The notes below the pieces were generated by a model. It made no database searches, had not been told where the DNA came from, and saw nothing but the letters and a program-made list of their open reading frames with translations. The translations under genes and the position numbers were made by a program. From contig NC_134702.1 of the NCBI RefSeq assembly GCF_043290135.1, forward strand, positions 74,296,417 to 74,360,416: a DNA stretch of 64,000 bases. The letters run 5' to 3'. Shown here piece by piece: positions 23,769 to 35,188 of this stretch (positions are counted from its first letter, which is position 1; each line of letters opens with the position of its first letter). The stretch is from Rhipicephalus microplus. Lineage: Eukaryota; Arthropoda; Arachnida; Ixodida; Ixodidae.

Positions 23769-25779
23769 AAGCGGGCCTAATTCATTATCTCTCCCCAATG
23801 TTCATTTTGTGACTACCCGAACTATATAAAGTAAAACAAGCGATGCAGATGTGCTAAGGCGTGGCACGAATTTTCGTTTCTTTAGTTTACTTGTCTGGCT
23901 CTTCCATTATTGTATGGAGGCTGGCAGCTTTGTACTGTCGCATATGTGTCACGTTTATCAAAGGATAGACAGCCAAGCTGTCAATACGCAGCGGCTGCGA
24001 CCCGTTTTTTTCTGAGAATCGAGAGACCTTGTTTACACGTCAGCTAATCCAGCAGAGGTTTGAGCGAACCTCCGAGAATTAGCGATGGGTAATGCATTTA
24101 TCGACCGCGCGGTTTAACTTAGTTGCAGAAGAAGAGTGACATCGCAAAAAAGAATGGAAGGGGGGGGGGGGGGTTCTGTTTTCCATATCAGGGTCGCTGG
24201 ATGAGCTGAGAAGGCCTATTATTAGCGAGCGCTACTGAAAACAGTTTCCACGCATTATCCAATTATGGCGACACAGTGCCCTCTGTACTTGACGCTTACA
24301 AAATGTGCTTTTCCGCTGAAGCATATACGCATGCGCTGACATTCAACAACAGTGTTCGCATGATTCGAAAGGTCTTCTACAGCTCGAAGATCGTTGTCAT
24401 TGATTGATCGATAGATTGATTTGATGACAGCGAAAAATAAAAAGAGCACGCAGAATGACGGTGAGACGACGAATGAACGGCGACGTCACCATGAGACGAA
24501 AGCCATGTCTCCAACAACTAGAGTTTTTCTTGAGTAAATCATAAGGTCACCTTTGCTAAATAAACAAAATATATTAAAAATGTACAAGTTTTTATTGACA
24601 CCCGGGGGAAATGCACGGAACCCTAGTGCAATCCCAGTGTCAAAAAGAATAATTACTGACGTTTCGAAAGCTGTGAAACTGTCAAATTCAAGCATTCTCG
24701 AAGATAATGAACGAGTAAAAATTCTATTCAGCTATCAGTGTACTGCACTTTACAAAAAACTTTAGCTGGGGAAACATAAAAATCGACGCAACAGACGCTA
24801 TTTCCCCAGTTTAAGAAGAAGCAACAGCGAGCACGCTTCTGATATGAAGCAGCAATGTTCTGTCAGGCGGTAACCGAGCAGAGTCGGCTGCAAGAAGCCA
24901 TAAAATAACGAGAAGAACACAGGCATGCATGCCGACTCGGTTTATTTAATCTCATTGAATGTGCGTGCACTGTGCTCTTCCCGTGCAACAAGCTAAGTTC
25001 TCGTTACATGCCCAAGGCAAACCCGAGGGGGAACCGTTCATTAACTAGATTAACCCATCGCTGCTTGTTGTATGACCTACAGTCCGTGACGCAGGAATAG
25101 ATGTCGTACATTTCTATGCACGCACGCAATCTCTTTCATTGCGAAAAAGTCAGCGGAATGTGAATTCTTATATGAAAGTGCAACCATAAACCAGAGTAGC
25201 ATTAGAGTAGCTTTCACTATCGACATTGACGCTAACTAAAGTAAAGCTGTCCAGTCGAACAAGTACATTTCTACAGTTGCTTCTCCCGATGAATCTCGAA
25301 TGATACCAGAGATCAAAGCGTGCATTAGCATGATTAGAACGCTAAGAAAGTGGCTTTTGTAGCCATGTGCACTTCTGACGATTAGCGTGTCTCTTATATA
25401 GAATGACAGCGTACGTCTACCGGACAGGCGCAGGCGTAATGTGATAATGTCGGTCGCGAACTTGGCTTCAGCCGTGAATCAAAAAATTAAGACTACAAAA
25501 GTATCTAGAATATTTAGGCTGTTTCGCTGTCAAGGATTACGATAAGAATGTTGTAGGTCTATAGCCCGTCCCATAATTCTCCAGTATGCTGGTGCAGCCG
25601 TTTTATATGAGTCCTTTTCTTAGCCTGTAGGAACAAAAGTTGCTGGCGCAAGAAAACTTCGCTTCGTGCAGGACTTGTAAATCAACCCGCCATTCGTTTT
25701 ATATACCGAATATTCGGGCTGTTACTATAGAAACGAGGTTCATGGGGTTACATACGTTAACCCTGTATATGTAAACACT
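23769..25779. other. intergenic DNA, nothing recognised
   Basis: A poly-G run at about 24160-24173. No gene or repeat family recognised. Confidence 0.4.
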
Positions 25780-26010
25780 GTCCGCCTGGATGGATCAGTG
25801 GCTAAGCCTGCTCGGCTGATGGCCCGAAGGTCGCGGGTGCGATTCCGGCCGGGGCAGCCGCATTTCAATGGAGGCGGAACGGTGAGACCCGTGCCCTGTG
25901 TCATGTCAGCGTACGTTAAAGAACACCAGGTGGTCGAAATTACGGGCGCCCTGCACTAAGGCGTCCCTCACAATCATATCGTGATTTTAGGACGTGCAAT
26001 CCTAGATATT
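25780..26010 (+). mobile_element. diverged Ruka-type SINE
   Basis: tRNA head with box A (GGATCAGTGGCTAAGCC) and box-B-like GGTGCGATTCC, body ATTTCAATGGAGGCGGAA, ACGTTAAAGAACACCAGGTG and CACAATCATATCGTGATTTT. An old copy that keeps the full layout. Confidence 0.75.
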
Positions 26011-26295
26011 AATATCATGTGGAAGCATTACGGTTGGCGTTGTACGTCGGGTCAGCATTCGATAAAAGCCTTGCCAGCAGAAAAGTCGGCCTGTATACCC
26101 AAAGAGGTGTCTAATGCTTTTCAATGTACCTTCATCAAGATTCAAATAGGCGGTTCGTCCCGTTGTGCTAATGATTTATTAGGCCATACATAACAGGGAT
26201 TCACCTACCTGACTTTTTGATGTTGGTAAGTTACACGATACTGCGTGTAAGCCTATAAAAAGCGAAAGCCTATAAACAAGAATGAAAGGGGAAAC

Positions 26296-27020
26296 ATGTA
26301 TTCTTGACTGAACTTGCCAACCTTAAAAGAAATTCTCAGCCTTATAAAACGCGAAACAGCGAAATTTGGATTGTTAAAACTTGTAGAACAACATATGGGC
26401 GACATACGTTAGGAAACAGACTTCCGAGGCTACTAAATGCTTTATACGAATTTAACTTTCAGCTGGAAAGCAACACTTTCAATGCAATACGTTCCTTTCT
26501 TGCAAATAATTACATTGACACTATATAATATCTCGCGCATGCCTATGAGTGTCAACTATAGAGAATATGTCGGTGTACGCTAGGCATGGCGATTTGTAAC
26601 CACCTCATATTTTCTCATATTTTCTTTCGGTCGTGTATTGAATGATTTGTGCAATTATATATCTATAGTGTACTCTATGTAAATTACAAAGTTATGTTAA
26701 TCTGTATGGATGTATTATGAAGGTAATCTATATATGTACTGAGCTATTTAGTACATCCGTTAGTGTCTATTTTTCTTTTGTGTATGGTTTGTACGCAAGA
26801 CGTGGTTATTTGTAGTGGGCTCACATTTTACTTCGGGTCCTGTACTAAGTGATTTATCTGTTCAGTACATTTTTTTTTTTTTATGTACTGAGAACACCGT
26901 TGTACGCTGGTGCCAAAACGGGGGCCCGCAGCTTCGTCAAGCTATCCTTGCGATGGCTTTTTCTGCCGGCCTCCGGCATTGTGTACTATGTGTGTGTACT
27001 ATGTACATGATGTCAATAAA
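26296..27020 (+). pseudogene. CR1/L2-type LINE, C-terminus of ORF2 and 3' UTR
   Basis: The frame 26304-26528 ends with the C-terminal signature common to CR1/L2/Jockey-type ORF2 proteins: RTTYGRHTLGNRLPRLLNAL followed by SFLANNYIDTI and a stop. The long AT-rich trailer then contains GGGGCCCGCAGCTTCGTCAA, and a polyadenylation signal AATAAA at 27015-27020. Only the last 70 or so codons are present, so this is a 5'-truncated insertion. Confidence 0.65.
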
Positions 27021-28123
27021 ACAATACGACCTATCACTTGCTGTGGATGTGATTTCCCGTGATCTTTCAATACCCGTTGGCTCGGGAGAACATATAGGCA
27101 CGCAGGCTTTCAACGTATAATCAGTGCATGCGCAATGTAAGGACGTCACTGATTTTAGCATATATTCCTACGGCATTGTGTACTCCGGCAGCAAGCAAAA
27201 CTTACAAACTTTGCCCAAAGCACACAATACACCAACTGCGAGTCAGCAAAATGTTGCTCCACTCGCCACTGCTGACGTTAAAAGACAATTAAATCAGTCT
27301 TGTATGACATTTCTGCCACCTCCTGGCGACAGCAAAGTTCAGACACGAATGCGGTTAACATTTCCTTAAGCTCTGAAGTGCCGACTGTGCTGCAAATGTA
27401 TTACGCTGCACCGGAGTGGCTATTGTCGTTAAATCAACGGCAGGTGAACCAATGTCCTTTACGATTTCAAACGTGTACGCAGTTTGGAGCTGCTCAATGC
27501 AAACGGACCGAGATGGGGATCACTCTGAAGATGCCTAAATCTGAGCACATGAAATTTCACTTCAAAATTGGATGACGAAGACGAACGTTGCAGCTACAGC
27601 AATATACGCTCAAGTGGTCGTCTTGTGTATCGCCGATGCCACTCTCTGTTCACTATTATTCAGCTTTCTTTTTTTTTTTACCTCGCAGTACGATGAATTA
27701 ATGAGTTCACCTGACGAAATTTTATCGTTCAAATTTCGAAAAAAAAAACCGTCTTTCCAAACATATAGAATGTCATGCCGGTTTCGTTCGGTAACGAAAA
27801 ACTTGTTTGGTACACATTATTCGAAATGCCTGTAGAACGCTCTGAAATTAATCGTCCAACGAACCATGTTGATTGAATGATCAAGCCAGGGCGGCTTCTC
27901 CACGTGGATTCGGGTTGCCTTTTGTGAAGTGTCTTCGGTTTCGGGGTACAGTAGGTACTTGTCGACATTATAGCAATTTCTCAGTTCAGTTATGAACATG
28001 TAGTTGCGATAACAAAGGCACCCTTCATCGTTCTAGACTTCTTTATTTATTCTGCCCACACTTTTCTTGACAGCTGACTTACTCTTTCTTAACCTGGCGC
28101 CAATAAAAAAAGCACCCAGTATG
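27021..28123. other. intergenic DNA, nothing recognised
   Basis: No motif recognised. Confidence 0.4.
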
Positions 28124-28188
28124 TAATTTCGTCCCTTGATTTGTTGTTTGCTATTAAACAGTCAAGAAGAAATCAAGGGTCGAAATTT
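28124..28188. repeat. imperfect inverted repeat
   Basis: TAATTTCGTCCCTTGATTTG (from 28124) and the reverse complement of AAATCAAGGGTCGAAATTT (28170-28188) match at nearly all positions with a 22-base spacer. Confidence 0.7.
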
Positions 28189-29807
28189 CAGCAATAAGCA
28201 AGACATGATAGCCTTCGGGTGCCGTCAATAAGCCCTCTGCGCCAAGCAAGTCAATCAGGCATAGTTCGTCTTTATCTTCTGTAAGTAATTGATAAAGGTG
28301 TGCTATTATTAAAGAATTTCAAATAATAAGTCGAATAACGTTCTCTCTGATTCGGTAATCAAATAAAATTGCACAGATTAGAAATGGCGACCATATTTTT
28401 TGCATATCAATACCTAACTGTAAAACACGAAAAGACCAAAACATTAGAAGAGTGAGAGATTGCTGTTCTTGTTTTACTATTCAATTGCTCGGATGCACAG
28501 CATCCAAGTTCTTACGGGACTGTCGATGCTACATTGATCACCAGATGAAGGCTCTCTGCTTATGACGCTTTTAGGCTTAAGTGTTATCAATCAGCTATCA
28601 TCGTCATAAGGTCGGTTGCTTTGTTGGTCGGGCTGCTCATGATACACGGCAACCCTCTCTCACATAATTTCATTATTACGTTTACACGAATAACAAAAGC
28701 GAGGGTTGTGCTATATAAATTGAACTTGCACATAGGGTATTCAACACAGACTTTTTACCATTGTTTGGTGCTGAGCTCACGTTGCAGCAACGTATTTATT
28801 TTCGATTGCATATCTTTATATATGCGTTGTGCTTGGATCAACATTGCCTCATTCTTCTGGCTCAATTTTACTGAAAAACAGGTTGCAGAGTACTCCCCTG
28901 AATGTTGAAGCATTTGCTGTACTTCAATCTACGGTTACCAAATAGCGCGAAATCGCTGACGTGTCAGCATCACTCATAACCGTCATATTTTTATCGGTTA
29001 AAAGTGATCGTAATGTTTCTTTGTTAGAGTGTGTGAGTATCTGTTTGAAGTATAATGCTGCGGAAATCAAGGTCCGTTTTAAAAAGACTGGTTGCCTTAC
29101 CATTCGGAAACTATTTGAATAGTATTAGATTCGCATTCGTCACTATTCGATTAATGTTGGATTTTGTAGGGAAATTCACCATTCCTAATGCCTTCGTAAT
29201 TCGAAAGAGCTGCTTTCTTCGTTCATGAACGAAAAAGTCACGCCAGGGCGCCGGGCTGATAAATTAACCGCCTAACAAGCCCGGTGCAGCGCCATAGCGG
29301 AGCTCACTAGGCATTACCCTCGCTTATTGACGTCTCCGTAACGCAACGAAGACGACTGATCGACAATCGAAAGATCAAATCAAGCTGCCAACGAACCCTC
29401 TACTTTCACAGCTCTCTCCAGACATCAGGGGGCTAATTCGCCTAGTCTTCCATTCGTTAAGTTTTTATTGTCATAGGTCAGGTTTCACTAATCATATGTC
29501 CTGCATCGTGATCGGCCAAACGTTTCACTTACGAACAATTCTAGCTAAAGACGTTTTTTGAGAAAAGCGGATCTGGAATCGAGGGGCGAAATTCGCGAAT
29601 CGACCAGTTCGCTTCGGTGATGATATGTCCAGACTTACCTTTAAATAATGATATGGCAAATTTACTCTTGCCAGGAATTCTGGCGCAAAACATTTTCTTT
29701 TTTCAATGAATACCGTACTAGACAACTCTCCAACACGACACTCAATGCAACAGACATTTACTTGGTAGCTGTCATGAACAGCCAACAAACTGCAATTACA
29801 CATAGAA
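28189..29807. other. intergenic DNA, nothing recognised
   Basis: No gene or repeat family recognised. Confidence 0.4.
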
Positions 29808-29938
29808 GTGTGGCAGCTTGGGCAAGTTGGTATGACATGACGATAGTTATAGCGCGAGAACAGAACGACAACAAAGACTGCCCTTCTTGCCTCGTTGTCG
29901 TCGTTATGTTCTCACGCAATAACTATCGTTATATCAAT
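29808..29938 (+). repeat. fold-back family copy
   Basis: Head GGCAGCTTGGGCAAGTTGGT (29811-29832), left arm TGACGATAGTTATAGCGCGA (to about 29871) and right arm (29894-29935) whose complement reads AACGATAGTTATTGCGTGAG. The arms pair over about 40 bases with a 22-base loop. Confidence 0.75.
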
Positions 29939-29989
29939 TACACGTTGTCCCTGTTGCCATGCGCCGCTACCACCGAGAATGAATGAACA

Positions 29990-31860
29990 TATCTCAACCA
30001 CGAGCAGGAGGCGCGCCGCGCGGCCACAGCGTGGAAGATGCGAGTGGTGAAGAAGGAAAGGGAATCGACAGTTTGACACACTCCAAGACACGCCGCGCCG
30101 GTACGTACAAGAAGAGGTGCTCCCGGCACGCGCGCCCAACACGGGAAGAGCGAGCGAGAGAGAACAAAAAATGTGAGAAAGAGAGAAAGTACGCTTCACA
30201 AAGCAAGGTCTTTGCGCCTGAACCAGCTCTCTTACCTGAAAAAGCCGAAGCCGCGTGGTCGATGGAATGGTTCGGGCCGTTGTTCTCTTGGACGTGTTCC
30301 AAAATGACAACCCTAGTCACAACCCGGCCTCTTCAGTGTCGGCGGAGAGAGAGAGAGACGCGCGCGCACACACACACAACGGCGGCGTCCCGAATCACCA
30401 CGTGCTCGCGCCTCTCTACTTGTGGACTAGCATCCTTCCTCCTCTTGTAAGCAGGGTCGTTCGCTCCTAGTTCAGTCCCAACCCACCGGCACGGCTAACT
30501 AACCGTCGCACACAAGTCGACGAGCAGCTCTCTGAGCTGGTTACCGCATTCGCTCCCATGCGAGGTTGCTAGCGAGCCCCGCTTCCTACCTTCCTTCCTC
30601 GAGCCAACAACCTTTCTACGGCCTTTCACACGAGCCGGAGACACAGTCGTGCAGCTGGCTCCGTTCTCCGATATGTATGCGATCGCAAAGGGTCGCCGAG
30701 AAGCGAAGCGACAGCTCAACAGTAAACGAGGCGTTTTAGTTTTAGCCGCCTGGGCTGAGCCAACACACTGAGCAGGCGAAAAGCAGGTTCACACTCCGGC
30801 GGCTAGTTCTCCGGGTTTTCGCGTGCTCCTTGCAAATACTGCGGGGGCTCGAACTCCCTTCCCCCGACACACCTTCAAGAAACTGCACGCGCGCCTTCCT
30901 TGTAAGCGCACACCGCACCACACTTCTCCGTATACTACACACAACCGGCGCACACCGATGGCTGGCTGGCGGGTCGACGACGCAGAGCTGCAACCCCACT
31001 GCCTCCTGAAGTTCCGCGGCTGTATGCCACGCTACCGCCTTCCGGAAAATCGACGGCGGCGACGCTTCTCGGTGAACGAGTGCTTTGCTAGCACGATGCG
31101 ATGCAGCGGCGGCGCCGGCTTCTCGTTCGCGGCGACTGCCCGCCATATTTATTTGGGTTTTCCTCTTCCTCAGCCGCACTCCCTCTCCTTCTCTGTCCTC
31201 CCTCACAACCTCTGCTCCACTAACTTGCTGCTCTATGAGCTATGCGGAGGAGGGAGAGAGTGCGGCTCCCTTCGGCGATCCGTCCGTTCGGCACGGCTCT
31301 TCTTTCTTTTCTGGATTCCCGGATGGAAAGAACGCACTATAATTGGGAGCAGGAGAAGAGGAGAACGCCTTTAAACTCCTGTCTCTCGCTCTCTCACCGC
31401 TTACGCCTTCCTTCGCCTCTCCTCTTTCATTCAAGTCTCGTTTCTTACATTCCCTCTCTCCATAATCGGAGCATTGGAATGGAGTTACACTAACAGGCGG
31501 TGGAATGGCGGGATTTGACGCTGAAGCATCAGGAGTGAGCGACGAAACGCGTACGTAACGAGAGACCGCCAGGCCGAAACGAGCAGAAAGAAACGGGGTG
31601 GAAAGGGGAAACGTCGTTGGATAAAAATGAAAGCGAATTTTCTTTTTCTCTCTCCTGCGTTGATATCGACCGGCCGATAACTCAGGAAGACGCCGTGCCT
31701 CGCGACGAGGGCGCTGCCACAGAGTTTCGGGCACGGCTTCGGAAACGCGGAGAGGGATCCCGACGCCGGCCTCGACCACGTGGACATTTCTTGTTTTCTC
31801 AACATGGAGTAGAATAGTTAGTCGGGACCTGCAAAAAAAAAAAAAAGAAAAATGACGCCG
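29990..31860. promoter_or_regulatory. CpG- and CT-rich region, candidate promoter/first exon
   Basis: This is the longest GC- and CpG-rich stretch in the window, with many CTCTC/GAGAG runs and no recognisable transposon. Several frames are open on both strands at once (up to 207 codons), which is a by-product of composition: none shows a domain. I infer a regulatory or 5' untranslated region of a gene that extends outside the window or is not recognisable here. An unrecognised GC-rich repeat is the alternative. Confidence 0.35.
30472..30477 (+). promoter_or_regulatory. possible arthropod initiator (TCAGTC)
   Basis: TCAGTC fits the arthropod initiator consensus TCAGTY and is followed by C-rich, A-poor sequence like a 5' untranslated region. 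A six-base match alone is weak; it is listed because it lies inside the CpG-rich region. Confidence 0.2.
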
Positions 31861-31994
31861 CATTTGCTATTGCCAAAGTTGCGCTAGGCAAATGTGTCCC
31901 CTCGCGGGTGACCTCCTATTGCGTAATAAGCGTTACTACGTCAGGTTCACTTTCTCGTTCAGAGATTTTTTTTTTCTTGATCGGTCCCAGGCTA

Positions 31995-32128
31995 TAGTAA
32001 TAAAGCGCAAGCATTAAGGTGTTATCCTCTTTGCTTTCCTTGCCTCGCCTTTCGTTTCTCGTTTCTTCTAGCACCTTAGTGCTTGCGCTGCAACCCTTAT
32101 TACCATGGAATTTAACCAACTAGCCCAA
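31995..32128 (-). repeat. fold-back family copy
   Basis: Complement of the head (AACCAACTAGCCCA, 32114-32127) next to arms TAGTAATAAAGCGCAAGCAT (31995 on) and CACCTTAGTGCTTGCGCTGC (32072 on), which pair over about 28 bases. Confidence 0.65.
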
Positions 32129-33275
32129 ATAGCCGTTCCTCTCCAGGCTATAGGCTTTCTCTTCTATTGCATTTTATCGCAAGTGCATGCTTTGCAATAG
32201 TCACGTCGAAATTCTAATATCATTTTTTTATATTTTGCTAGAACAAACGATTATGGATGGATGCGTCGTGTAGTTTCCCGTGTGGCATCACACACATAGA
32301 AGCACGCACAAACAGATGTGCATGTTCACTCAGCGCTGAGCATGTGTACACCACACAAAAATAAGTATGTGTAAATAAGGATATCAACAATGTTCCCTAC
32401 TGCGGGATCTAAACCTGGGGCCTCTTCAGTACCGATTCCCGATGCTCTAATGCCACAGGCACGTGCATCATCAGGCGGAATAACAGATTCAAGAAGTTCC
32501 GTCTTTCACGCCGCTGTAATCGTACACTTGGCGCGTTTTAACAGCGCTGACAAAGAGCTGTCAAGTCACCGTTGAGTTGTTCGCAAGCACCATGATGATT
32601 GACACCAGTCAACTTCGGCCGCAATTTTTTTCACCTTCTAATTTTTCTCATTACTCCCAAAGTTGGTTTATTAAGACAAAGAGATTGTCATTTTCTAGTA
32701 TTAGGGGCGAAATGCCTTAGGTGCAAGGCTTTTCGGCTTCTCCTGTCGTCATGGCGGGTCATGAGGCCACCGTCCATCATAACAATTAATACGTGCCACA
32801 ATGGGTGAATCCCCCTACCCGCTACCGCTCTCCTAAAGATGAAAAAATTCGGCAGATCCCACGTACCTCGAAACCGACGTTATGGGAAGCACGCGAAGGG
32901 AAGGTGACCGTGTTGCAATTTTTTTGTTGAGTGACACGTCATGAAATGACGCTAAATATATGTATAAATGTTGGACGCGCAGACATATGTTGAAGAGCTC
33001 CAGATGTTTATATAACCAGTTTGCACTTGCGCAACGATGCCAACTGGAACATGCATATCAGCAACACCAGCAGCTGATATAAAGCGCTGATGCTCGTGAG
33101 GGTGCTGGACCTGGACACTGCTACATAAATCAACTTCAGCGCATGTCAACTAACCACAATTGACGTTAACCCGACGTTACAGCTGTATCAAAGGAGTAGA
33201 TATGTAGTAATGTTAATGAAATCGGGTAGGCAGCACTGCAACCACTGTTGATGTTTCACGAAGATTAGCGTCTAC
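32129..33275. other. intergenic DNA with one tRNA-like trace
   Basis: At 32398-32450 the minus strand reads like a decayed tRNA-derived head (complement of CTGCGGGATCTAAACCTGGG for box B and GATGCTCTAATGCC for box A). No other feature recognised. Confidence 0.35.
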
Positions 33276-33900
<625 letters not shown>

Positions 33901-34214
33901 GAGTTTGCCCAGCAAATAGCCGATGGCGTTAGTGAATCTGGAACACCCCTCCCTATAAATGCCTAAGGGAACTGAAACCGGGTATTGAGGGAAGGGGAAG
34001 AAGCACCTTTGAGCAAGCTGCATTATGAGGCAGTTTTCTGACATCGTTAGCGGAGCGTAAACACACTTCCCTACACGCCCGTAATTATGCTTGGCACCCC
34101 TTCCCCCGCTAGTGCTTCAACGAAGAAATCTCTGTCGAAAGATTTCATGCTTCGCCTCTTCGCAGGATGAAGCTCAAACACCCATTCCCACATGCCCCGA
34201 CCCTTCCCAGTATT

Positions 34215-35035
34215 TTTTATTATGGTAGCAACTATATGGACACTCTCAGCTAGATTTTGCCGCCGGCGTCGGCGTCGCCCTTTTTCACCGTATATGTATA
34301 CCTACCTATCTATACAAATGAAAACTCAAGGAAGAAAAATTCTGCGGAAAAAGACTCTGAAGCGCGGAATCGAACGTCCGGCACCTTCCTTGTGAGTGTG
34401 ATGCGTTAGCCACTGAGCCACGAAGGAGACCTTCTTCAACGCTGAAACGGCAAGCTATTTTATATCTATCTACCACTTACCACTGACGATGGTCATCTCG
34501 AGGAAACAATCGTGTTTTCAGCACTACCAGCGAGACGGCGCAAAGAGCACTCGTCGCCACATCATCACGACGCGGCGGCGCGCTGTCTCATCCACGACGC
34601 GTACTTTGCACCGCGGATAGGGATGCCGGGTGAATGCTCACGCGTGTGCGCGCTTGTCTCGTGGTAAGGATAATCGCGAACCTTAGACTTTCACCGGAAC
34701 GATTCTGTTGTAGTTACCGGGCGCACAAAAATCACTGCACTCGCTGTACAGTCTCCATTTGCGAAAAGGGTGCGCTTATAAGACACAGCGGAGTAACAAC
34801 TGAAACGCTTATTAGCATTCAGTGCGAATAGGCGTTTCAATGCGAATAATGCGAATAAAGCATTGAATGCGAACAAACTCATAAGTACAGATCGGATCTG
34901 TACTTATGAGTACGTTTCATGCGTCATTTTTGCGTGAGAAAGGCGGGCAACGTTTTGATCTGCTTGCCATTCTTCGCGTGACCTTCCAATTGGTTGCTAT
35001 CGCGTTCATTGCTTTCCTTTGCGACAAAGCTGTGA
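34215..35035 (-). repeat. composite tRNA-headed repeat, copy B
   Basis: Reverse complement of the unit at 8131-9130 without the Ruka insertion, so it shows the empty site. The tRNA-like part is at about 34367-34430 (complement of CCTTCGTGGCTCAGTGGCTA for box A and GTTCGATTCC for box B). It carries extra GCGAATAATGCGAATAAAGC-like copies and a 35-bp palindrome at 34877-34911 that copy A lacks. Confidence 0.7.
34877..34911. repeat. perfect 35-bp palindrome
   Basis: Arms ACTCATAAGTACAGATC and GATCTGTACTTATGAGT around a single central G (34894). At the same point copy A has only the single-arm sequence GTACTCACAGGTACAGAT, so the palindrome is a later inverted duplication. Confidence 0.95.
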
Positions 35036-35137
35036 CTTTTGTTTACCATCTACAGAAAAATAACAAGGCCATCTCGGATCCTGCCCGGACGTCAATATTA
35101 TTCAGCACTCTAAAAGATAATACAGTTGCTATCAGGG

Positions 35138-35188
35138 GCGTCTCTCATAATCATATGGTGGTTTTAGGACGTTAAACCCCACATATCA
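35138..35188 (+). mobile_element. Ruka-type SINE, 3' end only
   Basis: GCGTCTCTCATAATCATATG followed by GGACGTTAAACCCCACATAT; only the last 50 or so bases of the element are present. Confidence 0.85.

Noticed and set aside
30823..31863. Overlapping long frames on both strands (183 and 207 codons)
   Set aside because: Simultaneously open frames on both strands follow from GC-rich, stop-poor composition; the translations are low-complexity Arg/Pro/Ser-rich without domains.
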